Shown here: positions 37,021 to 48,800 of the stretch, piece by piece | How positions within the stretch are numbered: position 1 is the stretch's first letter | Layout: each line of letters starts with the position of its first letter | NCBI GenBank assembly: GCA_013396655.1 | Contig: WBMV01002673.1 | Span: 1,581,181-1,645,180 of the forward strand | Direction of reading: 5' to 3' | DNA from: Campylorhamphus procurvoides | Taxonomy: Eukaryota; Chordata; Aves; Passeriformes; Dendrocolaptidae | DNA length: 64,000 nt | Made by a program: the position numbers and the translations under genes | The notes under the pieces: model-generated | Databases searched by the model: none | What the model was told of the DNA's origin: nothing | Seen by the model: only the letters and a program-made list of their open reading frames with translations

Positions 37021-37602
37021 AGGACAAGAAACAAATTTCCAAGATTTCTCTGGAAATCTTCTGCCACGGGGTGAGGCTGTTCCTGTACAGTAAAGTTACT
37101 TACAAAGCAGCCTGACAAAGGGAAAATTCCCAGCTGCCCTTCGAGAAGACAATGAAAAGCAAGAGCCCAGCTGGCCTTGCCTGGCACATTTACTTAGAGA
37201 AGGAACTCCTGAGCCTTTCTGCATCTGCATCAGGATACAAGGTCCCTAAAAATAACCCAGTGAAAGCTGAGTGAGCTATCCTAAAAATCTCTCTCGTGGA
37301 CTTTAGCCCTGAAGTGTGATACTTTGATACCAACTTTGGCCTTAAGCCGAGCTCGCTAGTACACACCAGCCGAGGGAGATCAGTTTTCTTTCATCTTTAT
37401 TGGCTTTTTTCCGCCCTGGCAGATACTCTGTCTCCTTGTCTGCTTCTCCAGTTTCTCCAACACCACAAATTATCATCGAAACTTTGTGTACTCACTTTCC
37501 AAACATGTAAGCTGATAAAATAACAACTGCTAGGATGACTTGACTTTGCAGCAAGGGAGCTGTGATATTAGGATTTATATTTCTGAACAGATTCTGTTTC
37601 TT

Positions 37603-37660
37603 AAAAAAAAAAACCCTAAGCAAACCAAACCACTAGAAAGAATAAAAAAAAATCCCAGAA
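37603..37660. repeat. A-rich low-complexity tract
   Basis: An 11-base A run at 37603-37613 followed by CCC, then CAAACCAAACC and a further nine-base A run ending in TCCC. It resembles the tract 600 bases upstream. Confidence 0.6.
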
Positions 37661-37669
37661 GTCACCTCC

Positions 37670-40600
37670 CTTTCTACCTTGCAATGGGCATCTAAGCAAA
37701 GAACAAATGTTGCAGGTTTCCAACAGTAGAAACTGTTTTAACACAACAGTTTTCTCACATATATAATCAAAGTAGAAAAGCCTGAAGTGTGACACATTTC
37801 TTGTTTTCCTTAAATATTTTCTGGAAATCCCAGTAATTATTTCTGCTGTTGCTCCTGACCATAAATACTCTCATAAATTAAAAAAAGAAACAGAAAAAAC
37901 CCAGTCACGAAAGCAGCTCTTTCTTGGAGCTCAACTTCAGCAAACTCATAGTGGCATGTTACAATATTAATAAAGTTTTTTAATGTAATTTTTAAAAATT
38001 CTACAATTCAAACTCTTGATATAAAGGAGCCTAGATGGTACAAAATTGTACCTAAGTAGAAATCAAGGAAGCTCTTCCAGAAAGGAAATTACTATCAAAA
38101 TTGATGCTTCCTGCCATGTTAGAATTCCAATAAGCATTTATCTCAGCAAATCCTCAGCAGCCTCTGACATTTCTATTATTGGGGCTGACTGGGTTCATCC
38201 TGCCCTTATGAGAATAAATAGTGGAGCATCCCAGGGGAAGGGAGCTGATGCAGTAATACACACATCAGTCACCAATTTAAAGCCCCTGTTCAGCAAGTGA
38301 GAAAGTTGGCTCTTCCCAGGTGTGATTCTGAAGGGAAGCGGGAGAGGACAGAGTCAATGGCTGGATCTCCCCTGGTACCCAGGGAGGTTATGGTGGTGGT
38401 GCCTCACTGTCCCTGAGCTGGGCAGTGCAGCAGGGCTGGGTTTCAGGCCTTTGGGACCATGGTTAAGGAGGGTACCCAAGGGCAAGACCTTGCTCCTGTC
38501 AAGGGATCCTGCCCATCCCAGCCTATCTCCAGGTGATCCATCAGACAAGGATGCCTGGCTGGCATCAGCCTGGCCAGGAATGCCCCAGTGAACCTGGGAT
38601 GGGTCATACCCACACTAGATGTGGTCCAGAGCCACCTCTGCCTGGTATTGTTTGGAACTTCTCCAGGTTATAGGGGAGGCTGGGTGAAAGTGGACAAGAA
38701 CACAATGGGGCTACACGGGAAGGCAAAAACCACAAGTGCAAAATAAAGCAAGTCAGTGTGGGCATCCCAAGGGAAGGAAGGCCCTCAAGTGAAGTTCATG
38801 GCCCGCAAACTGCTCTAGAAGAGCAATTCAGGGACATTCACTTATCTGGGGGCTGACCTTGTCATTCCAAGAAGGCATTTTCCTGCCACACTGAGCCCAG
38901 TGGCACCACAAAGGCAAATTCCCCACAGCCAAAGGAACCACCTGCCCAGAGAGGTGTGAGGGACCCCCAAAGCTCTCTCTTGCTCCTCCTTTCTGGCAGC
39001 TCCAGGTCACACAGGCTGGTCTCCTGCCACTGCCAACAGCCACAGTGCAACACTGTGCCTGTCACTGAGTGAGGAGCACCAGAGCCAAACCCTGCGTGTC
39101 CTTCCTGGCTGAGAACCAAATAGCTTAGTTAAATGTTATTTCTGTGACTCCTTCCTTGCAGATCTACAGCCAAACTTAATCCTCTCGGGAAAACAAGAGA
39201 AACTGTCTTGTAGCCTTTCATCATACATTTGCTCTTTCAGAAACAGATATCCTAATTCTTTTAACCTTCCCTCCCTTTTTTGGTTTGTTTGTTTGTTTTT
39301 TAATTAAAACTCTTTCAGTTCCTAAAATTAGTACCCAATTTGTATGCAGAGCCCACAGCAGCACTGCCAGTCAATTCAGAGGCAGAGAGCTTGAGGCTTG
39401 CACAAGTGTTCTGATTTAGAAAGCCAAAAGAAAAAAAACCCCAAGCAGTATTGTAACTTCTTGGCTATTTGGAAATAATTTTTTAAGTAACTTCAATTGT
39501 AGCCACTCTCCAAATGAGCAGCTCTGCATTACTACAGTACTATCTACCCTCATACCTCACCCACTGACTGCTTACCCGTTCTCACCCCCTTTATATGGGT
39601 AGTCCCAGAAACTACTCATGTAAAAGCACACTAGGGAGTGCAGAGATCAGACTCTATGGATTATGCATGGAAGAGAGGACACAAAATACCTTTTCTGCTT
39701 CTGTCTGATTGGGGAACAACAGTTCCTTCCCAAAGGTACCCCAGGGCCAGGGAACAGAGCAGCTCTGCTTTGCCAGCAGGCACTGCCTGATGGGGAGGCA
39801 GCAGTTTCCCCCTCACTGCTGCTGGATGAAATCCTTGCTCCCACCTCAGCACGTTCGTGTGTCCAACACGGTTGAGCAGGGAGAGCACAGCCCGTTCCCC
39901 TTGGTATACACAACAGCCTGACAGCACTTTGGAGAGACAGAATCCCATTAAGATAATGCACACACACTACACGTGCAGTGAGATAAAGTGCCAGGGGCTG
40001 TGATAAGGCAGAGTGTGCAGGGTCAGCATGTACCTTTGGTGCTGCTCACACACGAACACACATGTGAGCCCAAACAGCCATGAGGAGGTGGGCAGGTGCT
40101 GCAACAAGGACAAGTGATCAGCAGAAAAGGGCTCCCATGAACATCTTCATTAAAAGGAAGAACATTACACCAGAGCCCTACAGCTGACTACAGGAGCACA
40201 AAAGCCTCTGGTGCAGCATTGATGTACTCAAGGCTTCTCTCAGGCCTTTCAATCCCAGGCTTTCTTGACCAGACTTGAATCCATCCTAAAAATAAAGCAC
40301 TTTTCCTCCCTTTCCATGGCCCTTCTCTCATGTGACAGAATTGCACTGCATTGTGTTAAGTTTCAGTCCAGTTCATGCAGATTTCAAGTAAGATGATCAA
40401 GCCCATTCAAGTCCACTTCCAAGGCAGGAAGGAGGATGCAGTCAGTCTCATGGCATTGCTGCTGGAGGAGGGGAGGCTTGGGAGGATCTCACCAGTGTGT
40501 ACCCACACCCGAGGGCAGGGTGCAAAGAAGACAGAGCCAGGCTCTTCTCAGTGGTGCCCAGGGGCAGGACAAGAGGCAATGGGCACAAACCCCAACACAG

Positions 40601-43350
40601 GAGGTGCTGTCTGAACACTCTAGGTGTTCCTGCTTGAGGTGGGGTTTAGGATTCTGTGAAATAATTAATATACATCACAGACAGCCTGGCAAAGGTGATG
40701 CACTTCAGATGAGCACTGATGGCCCATTTACACAGAAAAGAAACACAGCTCTCAAGGCAGGGCTACAACAGGAAAAGCATGGAAATCACTCTGCAGTCCA
40801 AAGTTAGCTTTGGCCTCCGAAAAACCAACAACTACTTCATTTTTTTCTAAACTTTAAAGCCAAGTACAATTTTTTTCATTATTCTGAGTAATAGGAAGGG
40901 AGAAAAGTCAAAAGGGTTACTTTTAAGATATTCGTACACTTCTTAAACTCAGAGTATAGTTAGGAAGCAGCCCCAGGAAGCTTAGAGAGCTGCTCACTCA
41001 GGAAAGCCACAGTCAGTGGCAGAACATGAGCTCCAGCTCTACCATCAGCCGGGCACGCATCCAGCTTTGAGGATCAGCATCCAGGAGTGATGAGCAGAGT
41101 TGTCACCAGGGAGAACACCTTAATCTGCTGTCTCTCCACTTTGCTTCTTTGCTTCCAGTTTTGTAAGCCAGGTACAAAAGTTTTACTCTGCTGGAGTGCT
41201 TTTTGACAAGGTTTATTTTTAATTTTTTTCTGGCAGTAGGAGTAAACTTGGGATAATCTGGCAGGCACTGCACTCTGTTCCTCAAAAAACAGCAGTTCTG
41301 CCTGTAGTAGGATGGAGATTTCTTCTCTTGCTACCCCTGCTCTGAGACTAGGAATGGTTCATTATTCTCACCAAGATACAGCAGTAAGGAATTTCTCTCT
41401 GAAAATTTACGTAGTACACCTTTAACCTTCAGTGTTGAAGGCACATGTTCAAACATCTACTCTGCAACATTTTGTGAAAAATTAGTATTTTTGTCCTATC
41501 ACAAGAGCTTAACAAGTGAGAAATATGTTCTTATAACACTCTGGCTTAACATCCACATATCCCATAACAACCAAAACCTCCAGGCTTCCCATATCTGTTT
41601 GAAGATGGCTGCAGAACTCAACAAGTCTGTATCCTTCTATTTTCACATTCATTTTTTCTCCCACTGATACCACAAAGCAATCTCTAATTCATAATCACAT
41701 CCGTGTCAGATTCCCAATCTTAAGAGAAGCACTTGGCACTTTAATCTTCAAGCAGATTACACATTTCCTGTTAGGACTTGAAATCTAACTCTGTGCATGT
41801 ATGTGGGTGCCTGCATGTTTCTTAAGATTTGCTTAAAAAAAAGGATAAACAAAGGGCTGAGATTTCTCTATTGAGGGTCTGGAATTAGTTTTGCTGATGA
41901 TGAAAAGACGAAATGGAAAGGGCTGGGCTGCTTTTCCTCCACTCTCTGTGTGGCATCATGGACACTTTCTGTACTAAGTCCCACTGCACTAAAGCATTGC
42001 CCCTGTGCCCCCAAGTCCCTCCTTCAGGGATGCTGCGAGCACCAAGCCCTGGCTCCTCGGGAGATGCCTCAGCACTATAATTACACAAAGCAGGGCCATT
42101 TGTTATATGCATATTTGGAAAATAAGGCTGGCTACCCAACATGGAAAAGCTAACCATAGAGGAATTTACAGAAGGAGGGAGAGAAAGTCCAAACAACTAA
42201 TTTTTGCCTGCGAAATGCTCCATCACTGAGAGACTGATAAAATAAATTTAGCTTCAGCGGCCCCTCTCCTGGAATGAGCTGGCACTCACGAGCTGCTACA
42301 GAGCCTCCAGTGTCCTGCCACAGGGGGAATGTAAAACATGATCTCCCCTGCCTGGGGCTGGGTGTAGGAAGGATCTCCATATGGGAGCCTGACTCAGGTT
42401 ACCAAAGGCTGGCAAAAGCCCTGCTTGAGAAAACTACAGGAGAGAGGAATGATATTAGGAATACAATAAAGGTTTTGAATAGTGAAATTTGACATTTTAG
42501 TCACTGCTTTTAAAAATATCTTCTCCTTAAATCTGTACTGGCAGCACGTTAGCATGTTACTGATACCCAGGACACACAAACCACAGGCAGTGTCAAATCA
42601 GAATCCCCGCACTGCTCTGCTTTAACTTGATCCAAAGGGACTGCTTCTGATGCCCAGAAGCCTCTGAGTCTCTAGGGTCATCCATTCCCAGACTTCCCAT
42701 CTGAGGCTCCCAGTAACACCTCCAGCTGGGCACTTCTGTGATGTGGGAGGCTGTCTGCTAGGAACTGGAGCGGGGTCAATAAATCAGAGCACATACTGGG
42801 CCCAGATGGACAGCCATTATACTGCTAAACTTGTGGTCACCAGCAGTCTGGTTCTGATTCAAACCAGAGACTGGAGGGCCAGAACACAAGCTGCACTTTT
42901 GTATTCAAGTGATGCAATGCACAGGTTCTTCAATGTCATACCACAATGGGGTAGATTTTAGCTAGGGAAGAGAGTCCCTGACATTGGTATTTTGAGTATA
43001 TATATGTATTTAGACACCTATAGAAAAGAGCAGGATAAATGTCTCCCTCTCTTTTGATGCATTTTACCAGGAACCAAGCACAGTTCCTGGAGTTTCAGCT
43101 GTGTTGTGGGTTTGCTGCTCCTCAGCATGACAGCAGGATTGTGTTGATGGCTGAAGAATATTCCCTCTCCAAGGGATAGAGCAGAGAGCTGTCAAGGCAG
43201 AAAGGCTTTGACTAAAGCTGTGCCTGCCAGTGAGTCTGATGAGAAAAAGATGGTGGTACCTAAATGCCAGCAGTTACAGGATGTAGCACTCCCTCACACT
43301 CATTTTCAGAATCATAATAATCCAAGAGCACTCTTAGCAGTTTGCTTTGC
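37670..43350. other. Unique non-coding sequence, no recognised gene
   Basis: Mixed AT-rich (37.7-38.2, 40.8-41.9 kb) and GC-richer (38.3-39.1, 39.7-40.6 kb) unique sequence. The GC-richer parts carry frames of up to about 120 codons in several registers, none recognisable. No transposable element was seen. CCTTTATATGG near 39588 resembles a CArG box but has seven rather than six A/T bases. Confidence 0.55.
39276..39308. repeat. Short (GTTT)n tract
   Basis: TTTTTTGGTTTGTTTGTTTG followed by a run of T and AATTAAAA. It is a small tetranucleotide microsatellite of about three to four units. Confidence 0.7.
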
Positions 43351-43352
43351 CT

Positions 43353-43400
43353 TATATAAATAGGGGACAGAGGCCAGCAGAGTGGTTTGCAGTCAGTCAC
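43353..43400 (+). promoter_or_regulatory. Candidate TATA-box core promoter
   Basis: TATATAAATAGG at 43353-43364 matches the TATA consensus and resembles a MEF2-type A/T core. It is followed by GGACAGAGGCC. Pyrimidine-A-type initiator candidates lie near 43379 (close to the normal 26-30 base spacing) and at 43393-43398 (TCAGTC, somewhat far). No CpG island surrounds it, which would suit a tissue-restricted TATA promoter. It lies 3.6 kb upstream of the plus-strand candidate exons at 46.9-47.6 kb, but no first exon with a convincing donor links them. It could be an isolated A/T motif. Confidence 0.2.
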
Positions 43401-44059
43401 GCAGCACAACGTGAAATAGCTGTCAGTGAACAGCCCCTATACTATTTATTAAAGGCAGAAATGCAGCAATGGTGGTAGTGCATCTTCACTAGCTCATCCC
43501 TGCTCAGTGTGGCACCTTGTGCCATAATGCCACCTAATCAAAGCAGCCTCTTGTCAGGTTTCCAGCTCCAACATCACAACTCATCAAACCAGTGCTGAAA
43601 GAGTGATGGATAAAATGCAGGCAAGACCTCATGAGCTGTCTTCTTACAGCACATCCCAGATGGAGAATGGGCTGGCTCACAGGAGAGGCAAAAACAGCTC
43701 AGAAGGATAGCAGGTCTTATAAGGAAGCAAAATACGATGAAAACAACCAGCAGTAGTAAATTTAGACTTGAGCATCAGGGCAATGCAGTGCTGAGATGTT
43801 AGAAACACAATAGTGTCCCCAAAGCAGTGCTAACAGACAGCTAGTTAGAGCTGGGGTGGAGCAGAGCTGAAAAGACAGCACCGTCGTGCTCCAAATCAAT
43901 ACAGCCTGCAGGTCTCAGGATGGTGTTCCTGCCTCTGAAGCCTGTGAAATATGTAATCACCTTGTCCATTTGCTCCCTGACCCCTCCATAAAGTCAACCA
44001 CTGTGAAGGCCAATTAGTGCAAAAGGAGGTGGGTCTTCTATGGCTTTATATCTCCTCAC

Positions 44060-44109
44060 CTGGAGGTGACCCCAATTGACCCCCCACGCCATTCCACAAA
44101 CGGAGACCA
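44060..44109 (-). other. Exon-like segment, minus strand, 50 bp
   Basis: On the minus strand, CTCCGCTCTGCTCTTCCCAG is a strong acceptor and CACCTCCAG/GTGAGG a strong donor, 50 bases apart. All three frames are open over this short length. The segment is G-rich on the minus strand and keeps a few CpGs. No family is recognisable from about 16 codons. The splice-signal pair is among the best in the window, but a similar 50-base pair occurs at 4710-4759 on the same strand, showing how readily such pairs arise. Confidence 0.12.
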
Positions 44110-44169
44110 CTGGGAAGAGCAGAGCGGAGCTCATAGAAGTGCCCATCAATAGTCAGGAAGTGCTTTTCC

Positions 44170-44187
44170 TACACACACACATGTACA
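44170..44187. repeat. Short (CA)n tract
   Basis: TACACACACACATGTACA, a five-unit CA run extended by ATGTACA to 18 alternating purine-pyrimidine bases. It is much shorter than the tract at 20013. Confidence 0.7.
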
Positions 44188-46937
44188 GACAGATGCTCTG
44201 TACGTGGGACAAACAGCCAAATCTGATCCAAGCCACTGGCTAAGCAAACACCTCGCACCCCGCAGAGGCTCATAAACCTGGGAGAGGGGCACTTCGACAG
44301 GAAATGGGACATGAAGCTTGAGAGGGCAGTTTTAAAAGCAGCCTCTCACCATCAACACCCTGGGAACCCAGGAAGCAAATATCCAATATTCACTGGAGAT
44401 CTGCTGTCCTGCATGATTACCGAGCTAGTCAGGCAGAGGTGATGAGCGAGCAGGGTGCAGTCATTACACCTCTCAGGCTGGGAGAGATTTATTCTGGCCC
44501 ATCAGAAAGAAATGAGACAGGACTGTGTGACCTGACTTGTAATAATCTTCAAAAAAAAAAGAAAGTCATGACCAGGACAGGAAACGAGTTTGGCAGAGAC
44601 TCGGACGAGCCCAACACATGATATTGGCCCTTTGCTTCTTTTCGTGGAAAAATAACAGCAGTGATCTTCAAGGACTAGAAACCAAGCTGAACTGGAGAAA
44701 TTCTCAAAATGAATAATCTCTAATAACAGGGAATATTATTGCCTCTGATCCCTAGCTCCACACCCACAGAAATAAAAACAAACCTTTGTTCCAGAGAATA
44801 TTTTTACACAATAGTGTTATTTGTTCGTTTGTTTTCAAACATTTCTTTCCTAAGATAAGCCCGCATCCAACTGATGAGTGGGCGACTGGGCAATGCATCT
44901 CGAGATGTTTGGGGGTAGCTGTACACAAATCCATTCCCAAAATATTGGTTCAGGAGCTCCAGAATCACATAGTGCCAACAGCCTTCACTTTGGGTTAAAA
45001 ATAAACCTTATAAAGCATATGTGGCTAGGACCTTTACATGCTGCCACATTACAAATATTAAGAAAGTAATTTTCCAAAGACCTGCACACCCCTTTTAGAC
45101 CAGCTTCCCTCACCTGACTAAGCTGGTGTTAGTCAAAGCCTGAATTCTTTCTTTACTTTTGGTTTTGTTGGGTTTGAGTGACAGAGACTGACCTTTGGAG
45201 AGAAGCAAATTTGTGCAGCCTGCAAAAGTGAATGTGTATGAACAGCTGCTAAATGTCCACTAGCCTGAAGAGAGCTGATTTTGGACTTGGTGTTTCAGAT
45301 CTAATGTGAGAGGCTCTAATCCACACTGGAACCCTCTGAGCCCATATCTACACGCTCAATCACCAGGCTGTGGGCAAGCACATTTACTGTCCACATCTGG
45401 TGCTCAGTGTTCAGCACTGTCCCTAACCTGCCTCTTCCTAGAGCAGGTCCTTGATCCTGCAAAGCAGAAACTCCACCTATCCTGCATTACTGCAGTGGTG
45501 GAAGTACCAAACAGGATGGCAGCTCAGCACACTCAGGGTTCTAAAGTCTGTCCCACATTTACACAGTGCCAGGTGGTGTACCAAGATGGAGCACTCAGCT
45601 CATTCCTCTACAAGGAATTCCTCTACTGTATTACTTGAGCTTAGCCCTTCTCTGCACAATTACTCCTCTTTGCAGTGTGCTCTCAAAAGGAGCCACACAA
45701 TGACACTCGTGTTTAGGCAAAGGACTGAGGTTTCCTACCACAGCTGGGTAGGGAACAGGGTGGAGTGTCTTTAAGTCAAGCAGATTTTGTGGCTGAAGGC
45801 CAGCTAGAAACCTGTGGATACTGAGGTTAGCCTGCTCTTTCAGCCTTTAATGCTAAGCACATTACGTAGGCCTGATAGTCCAGTATTTGCATAGGCACCC
45901 AAAGGCACTGGGCTTAGAGGACGGAGAGGCAAATTACTACCACCTCCTGAGAAAACAGGATGCTCTCCACATTTATTTTAATTCCTTCACTTTGCTGCAG
46001 TTCATAAGAGACTAAACATTTATTACCAGAGCAAGGGGAGGGGGGCGAGGTGTGGAGCACCATGGAGAGGAGAGAGGAATCAAGCAAACCCTAAAAACTA
46101 ACATTGTGGGAAAGCTTAGTAAGCATTGTGAAAAGAAGATTTATAAAAGTGGGTAGGAGAACACTGACCAAGACTATTGCTGTAGACTCACCAGAGACAT
46201 TCTGAGAGCAATTGATGCCTCTTTAAATGAAACCAGGTATTAAAAAGAATCTTATTCCCCTGTATTTCTTATTATTTTTCAATAACCATATAACACTTCT
46301 GTGGTAAAATAGTAACATGAACTTATGTTGACCTTTGATATTTGAACTCAGACCAAAAGAGAATAGGAAATACTGAGCCCATGAGCAGCAGAAGTGAATG
46401 GGGTTATTCATAACTCCGTGCTGTGGGAGGCTCACCAGAGGTGGCAGCTCCCAAAACCATGCCCTTAACTCTGCATTGAGTGCCCTGCTCCTCCTCATCA
46501 GAGGACAGAGTAGCTGGTGCTTACTGGACTACAAAACACACTGTCATTGTCACCTTCTTCAGTACAGACATGTACGATGCCTGCAGAGCATGTCGTGCTT
46601 CTGTTCCCCCAAAGGCCAGGTTGAAAGTTTACATCAGGGAGTCACAGCCCACGTACCTCGGGTTCCTCAGACCCCAATTTGGACAGAGTGCTAACGCTGC
46701 CTTTGGTTGGGGAGCAGATGCATGCCAGTATCACCACCACTTAGTTCATTAAAAGGGCACTTGTGATGGCAGCCAAAAAAAATTTAAAAAAGCATTAATT
46801 TCAAAGTTAAGACCCATGAGGTAATTCTGATCCCACATTCCATTCTCATTTTTGAAAAAAAATAAAAATCACTGTGACATATGATATGTCTGCTAACCTT
46901 AGGCATCCAACGACCAAACTAATTCTTTCTCCTGCAG

Positions 46938-47012
46938 GTACCTCATCTGAACATGCAAGAGGAATTCTTCAAAGGATTCTTTGGAGGACAACTTGTCTCA
47001 CTGAAACTGAAG
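46938..47012 (+). CDS. Candidate internal or first coding exon, 75 bp (hypothetical)
   Basis: A pyrimidine-rich acceptor (TTCTTTCTCCTGCAG, ending at 46937) precedes 75 bases that end AAG before the donor GTAAGC at 47013. Frame 1 is open for 25 codons, reading VPHLN then MQEEFFKGFFGGQLVSLKLK. The internal ATG at 46953 has A at -3. The exon length is a multiple of three and ends in phase 0, which joins in frame to the candidate exon starting at 47432. A second frame is also open, so openness alone is weak support. I do not recognise the peptide. It could be the 5' coding exon of a small unannotated gene, a lncRNA exon or a chance pseudo-exon. Confidence 0.22.
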
Positions 47013-47022
47013 GTAAGCAGAT

Positions 47023-47057
47023 CTCAAGAGAAGTCTTGAGTTTCTCAAGAGAAACTC
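47023..47057 (+). repeat. Two overlapping inverted repeats beside a candidate splice donor
   Basis: CTCAAGA (47023-47029) pairs with TCTTGAG (47034-47040) across a GAAG loop. GAGTTTCTC (47038-47046) is a perfect 9-base inverted repeat of GAGAAACTC (47049-47057) across AA. The two structures share 47038-47040, so both cannot form fully at once. TCTCAAGAGA also occurs twice as a direct repeat, at 47022 and 47043. The cluster begins 10 bases after the candidate donor at 47013. In RNA the second stem would need to open at least one pair to form a loop. Confidence 0.5.
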
Positions 47058-47431
47058 GGTTTCACATCTGATTATACTCATATGTCCCAACAAGAGCCTG
47101 TGCTCTGAATGCATTTGAAATTTTAAGGATGCTGCCAACTTTCTAGGTGCTTAACACAGAGAGTTAGCCAGGGGAGATGCCCCAAGAGAAACTGAACTGT
47201 AGAGGGAAATTAAAAAATATCTTCTGAATAGAGACCACAGAATGTGAACTGCCAAAACATGCTTAAGAAGTTTCCTTCATAACCTTGTAAAACACCGAAG
47301 AAAGTCACAAGTAAGACAATTTCTCCTTTTAAGAGGAAAATTTATTCCATTGTAATTCAAAATGCAAGGCCTGTTAAATTTATAGACTTCACGTTTTATT
47401 CACTTGTAAAATTCTTGCCCTTGTTTTTCAG

Positions 47432-47638
47432 ATCCTGTCAGAGGCCTTAGCCCAAGTCTGCAGTCATGCTGGCATTGTGACACTGCAGAGGGTCAGCACC
47501 AGGACCTGCCTCCATCTTACCCCACCACACAGGAAAATAATGGATAAAACCTATTTTTCATCTTCCCCTTTGACAACTTACCCCCCACAAAAAAAGAGGG
47601 TGTTTTTCAGTAAATCATTTCTCACTCATTCCTACTAG
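47432..47638 (+). CDS. Candidate terminal coding exon, 68 codons plus stop (hypothetical)
   Basis: A very strong acceptor (TTCTTGCCCTTGTTTTTCAG, ending at 47431) is followed in phase 0 by 68 open codons, starting ILSEALAQVCSHAGIVTLQR and ending KSFLTHSY before TAG at 47636-47638. Joined to the exon at 46938-47012, the frame from its ATG is 88 residues. The tail is basic and rich in Ser, Thr and Pro. No transmembrane segment or known domain was recognised. No good donor follows before the stop, which fits a last exon, and an AATAAA lies about 840 bases downstream. The family is unknown. The chance of a random frame staying open this long is a few percent, so this is a hypothesis. Confidence 0.22.
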   Translation: MLSEALAQVCSHAGIVTLQRVSTRTCLHLTPPHRKIMDKTYFSSSPLTTYPPQKKRVFFSKSFLTHSY

Positions 47639-48476
47639 CTGTAGTCCTGGCAGAGGGGAGGGGGAACGTGCAGTGTGGGCTTAAAAGGTTGGTGGTCCCC
47701 CTCCTGTTTGCTGTCAGAGAAAAGCCAGGGCAGCCTACACCTCTGCTGCTGACTCAAGCTCATTTCAAACAGAAATTGGATTACTTGTGGGCAAAGCTTC
47801 CCTAGGGAGCATGGTTTGCAGGATGGACTGCTCTGGATATTTAGTTCAGTTTCCTCAAACTCCATTCCTTTCCTCAGAGCCCCTGGGAATTCAGCACTAT
47901 GGTTTGGTGCCTAGAGGCATCTCCCCAATTTCCAGAACACTTGCATTACAGGTACACCCTCCCAATCTGCTGAGCAACGTCAGATGCCTTTAATGACAGT
48001 GCCAGAACCAGGGCTGCTCAGACCCTACACATTTATCTACCAGCATTATCACACTCTGCACTAAAACTATGAGAGCATTTGATCAAATATAAAGGTGAGA
48101 TGAAAAAATACACACACTAAAAAGAAACAGAGATGATCATCACAATCGCTGTTCTACAAGCCTAGAAAGTGGGGTTTCTGATGCTTAATTAAGTTCAAAG
48201 TACAATGTTCAATGAAATCTGTTCATCTCCACAGCAAGTGCTCCAACTTTAGGTAGGTGAACATAATTCTTTTTATGATGCTGCCACTCAAGTACTCTTG
48301 TCAAAGCCATTCATTTAAGGTTGTCATGCTGAAGAAGCCATGACACACTGTCCTTCTCCAGACTAATACTGCTGTGTCTTTATACCCAACTTCCTAAGAC
48401 ATATCTTTCTTTTATTTTATTAAATGCTGGAATTATTTTGCTGCTTCTTGAAGGTGACACACGCTTAGGGTGGACA

Positions 48477-48482
48477 AATAAA
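48477..48482 (+). terminator. Candidate polyadenylation signal AATAAA
   Basis: Canonical AATAAA on the plus strand, followed 10-30 bases later by CA dinucleotides and a T/G-containing stretch (TTTGTGATCTG). It lies about 840 bases after the stop of the candidate terminal exon at 47432-47638, a plausible 3' UTR length. AATAAA is common in AT-rich non-coding DNA, for example near 6346, 7624 and 15280, so position is the only reason to single this one out. Confidence 0.2.
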
Positions 48483-48594
48483 GCTCATGCACCTCATTTG
48501 TGATCTGAGCAGTTCTTCGCACATAATTCAGTTTTCCAGTCAATCTAATTATAGTCTGAAGTTACTGCAGCAAAGACTTTCAAGTACAAAGCAA

Positions 48595-48800
48595 AGAAAA
48601 CCGAGTAGGAGCAAAAGCCGTTCATTAATCCCGGCTGGTATTGGTAGGAGTGGCTTGTGTCCTCAGGCTATTCTCCCCACCTTAGCATTCAATCTTTATC
48701 TTACCTATTATGTGAATCAGATGGTAAATATTTTACTTTCTCTAAACTACAGTAACCTTTATGGCGATCGCAGAGACAGTTTGTTTTGTGATATGAATTT
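48595..48800. promoter_or_regulatory. Possible conserved non-coding element with GCGATCGC
   Basis: Unique sequence with retained CpGs (CCGAG, GCCGTT, CCCGGC) and the fully palindromic GCGATCGC at 48764-48771, a rare octamer in CpG-depleted DNA. A good minus-strand donor (TAG/GTAAGA, near 48702) is present without a matching acceptor, so a minus-strand exon is not supported. Confidence 0.12.
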
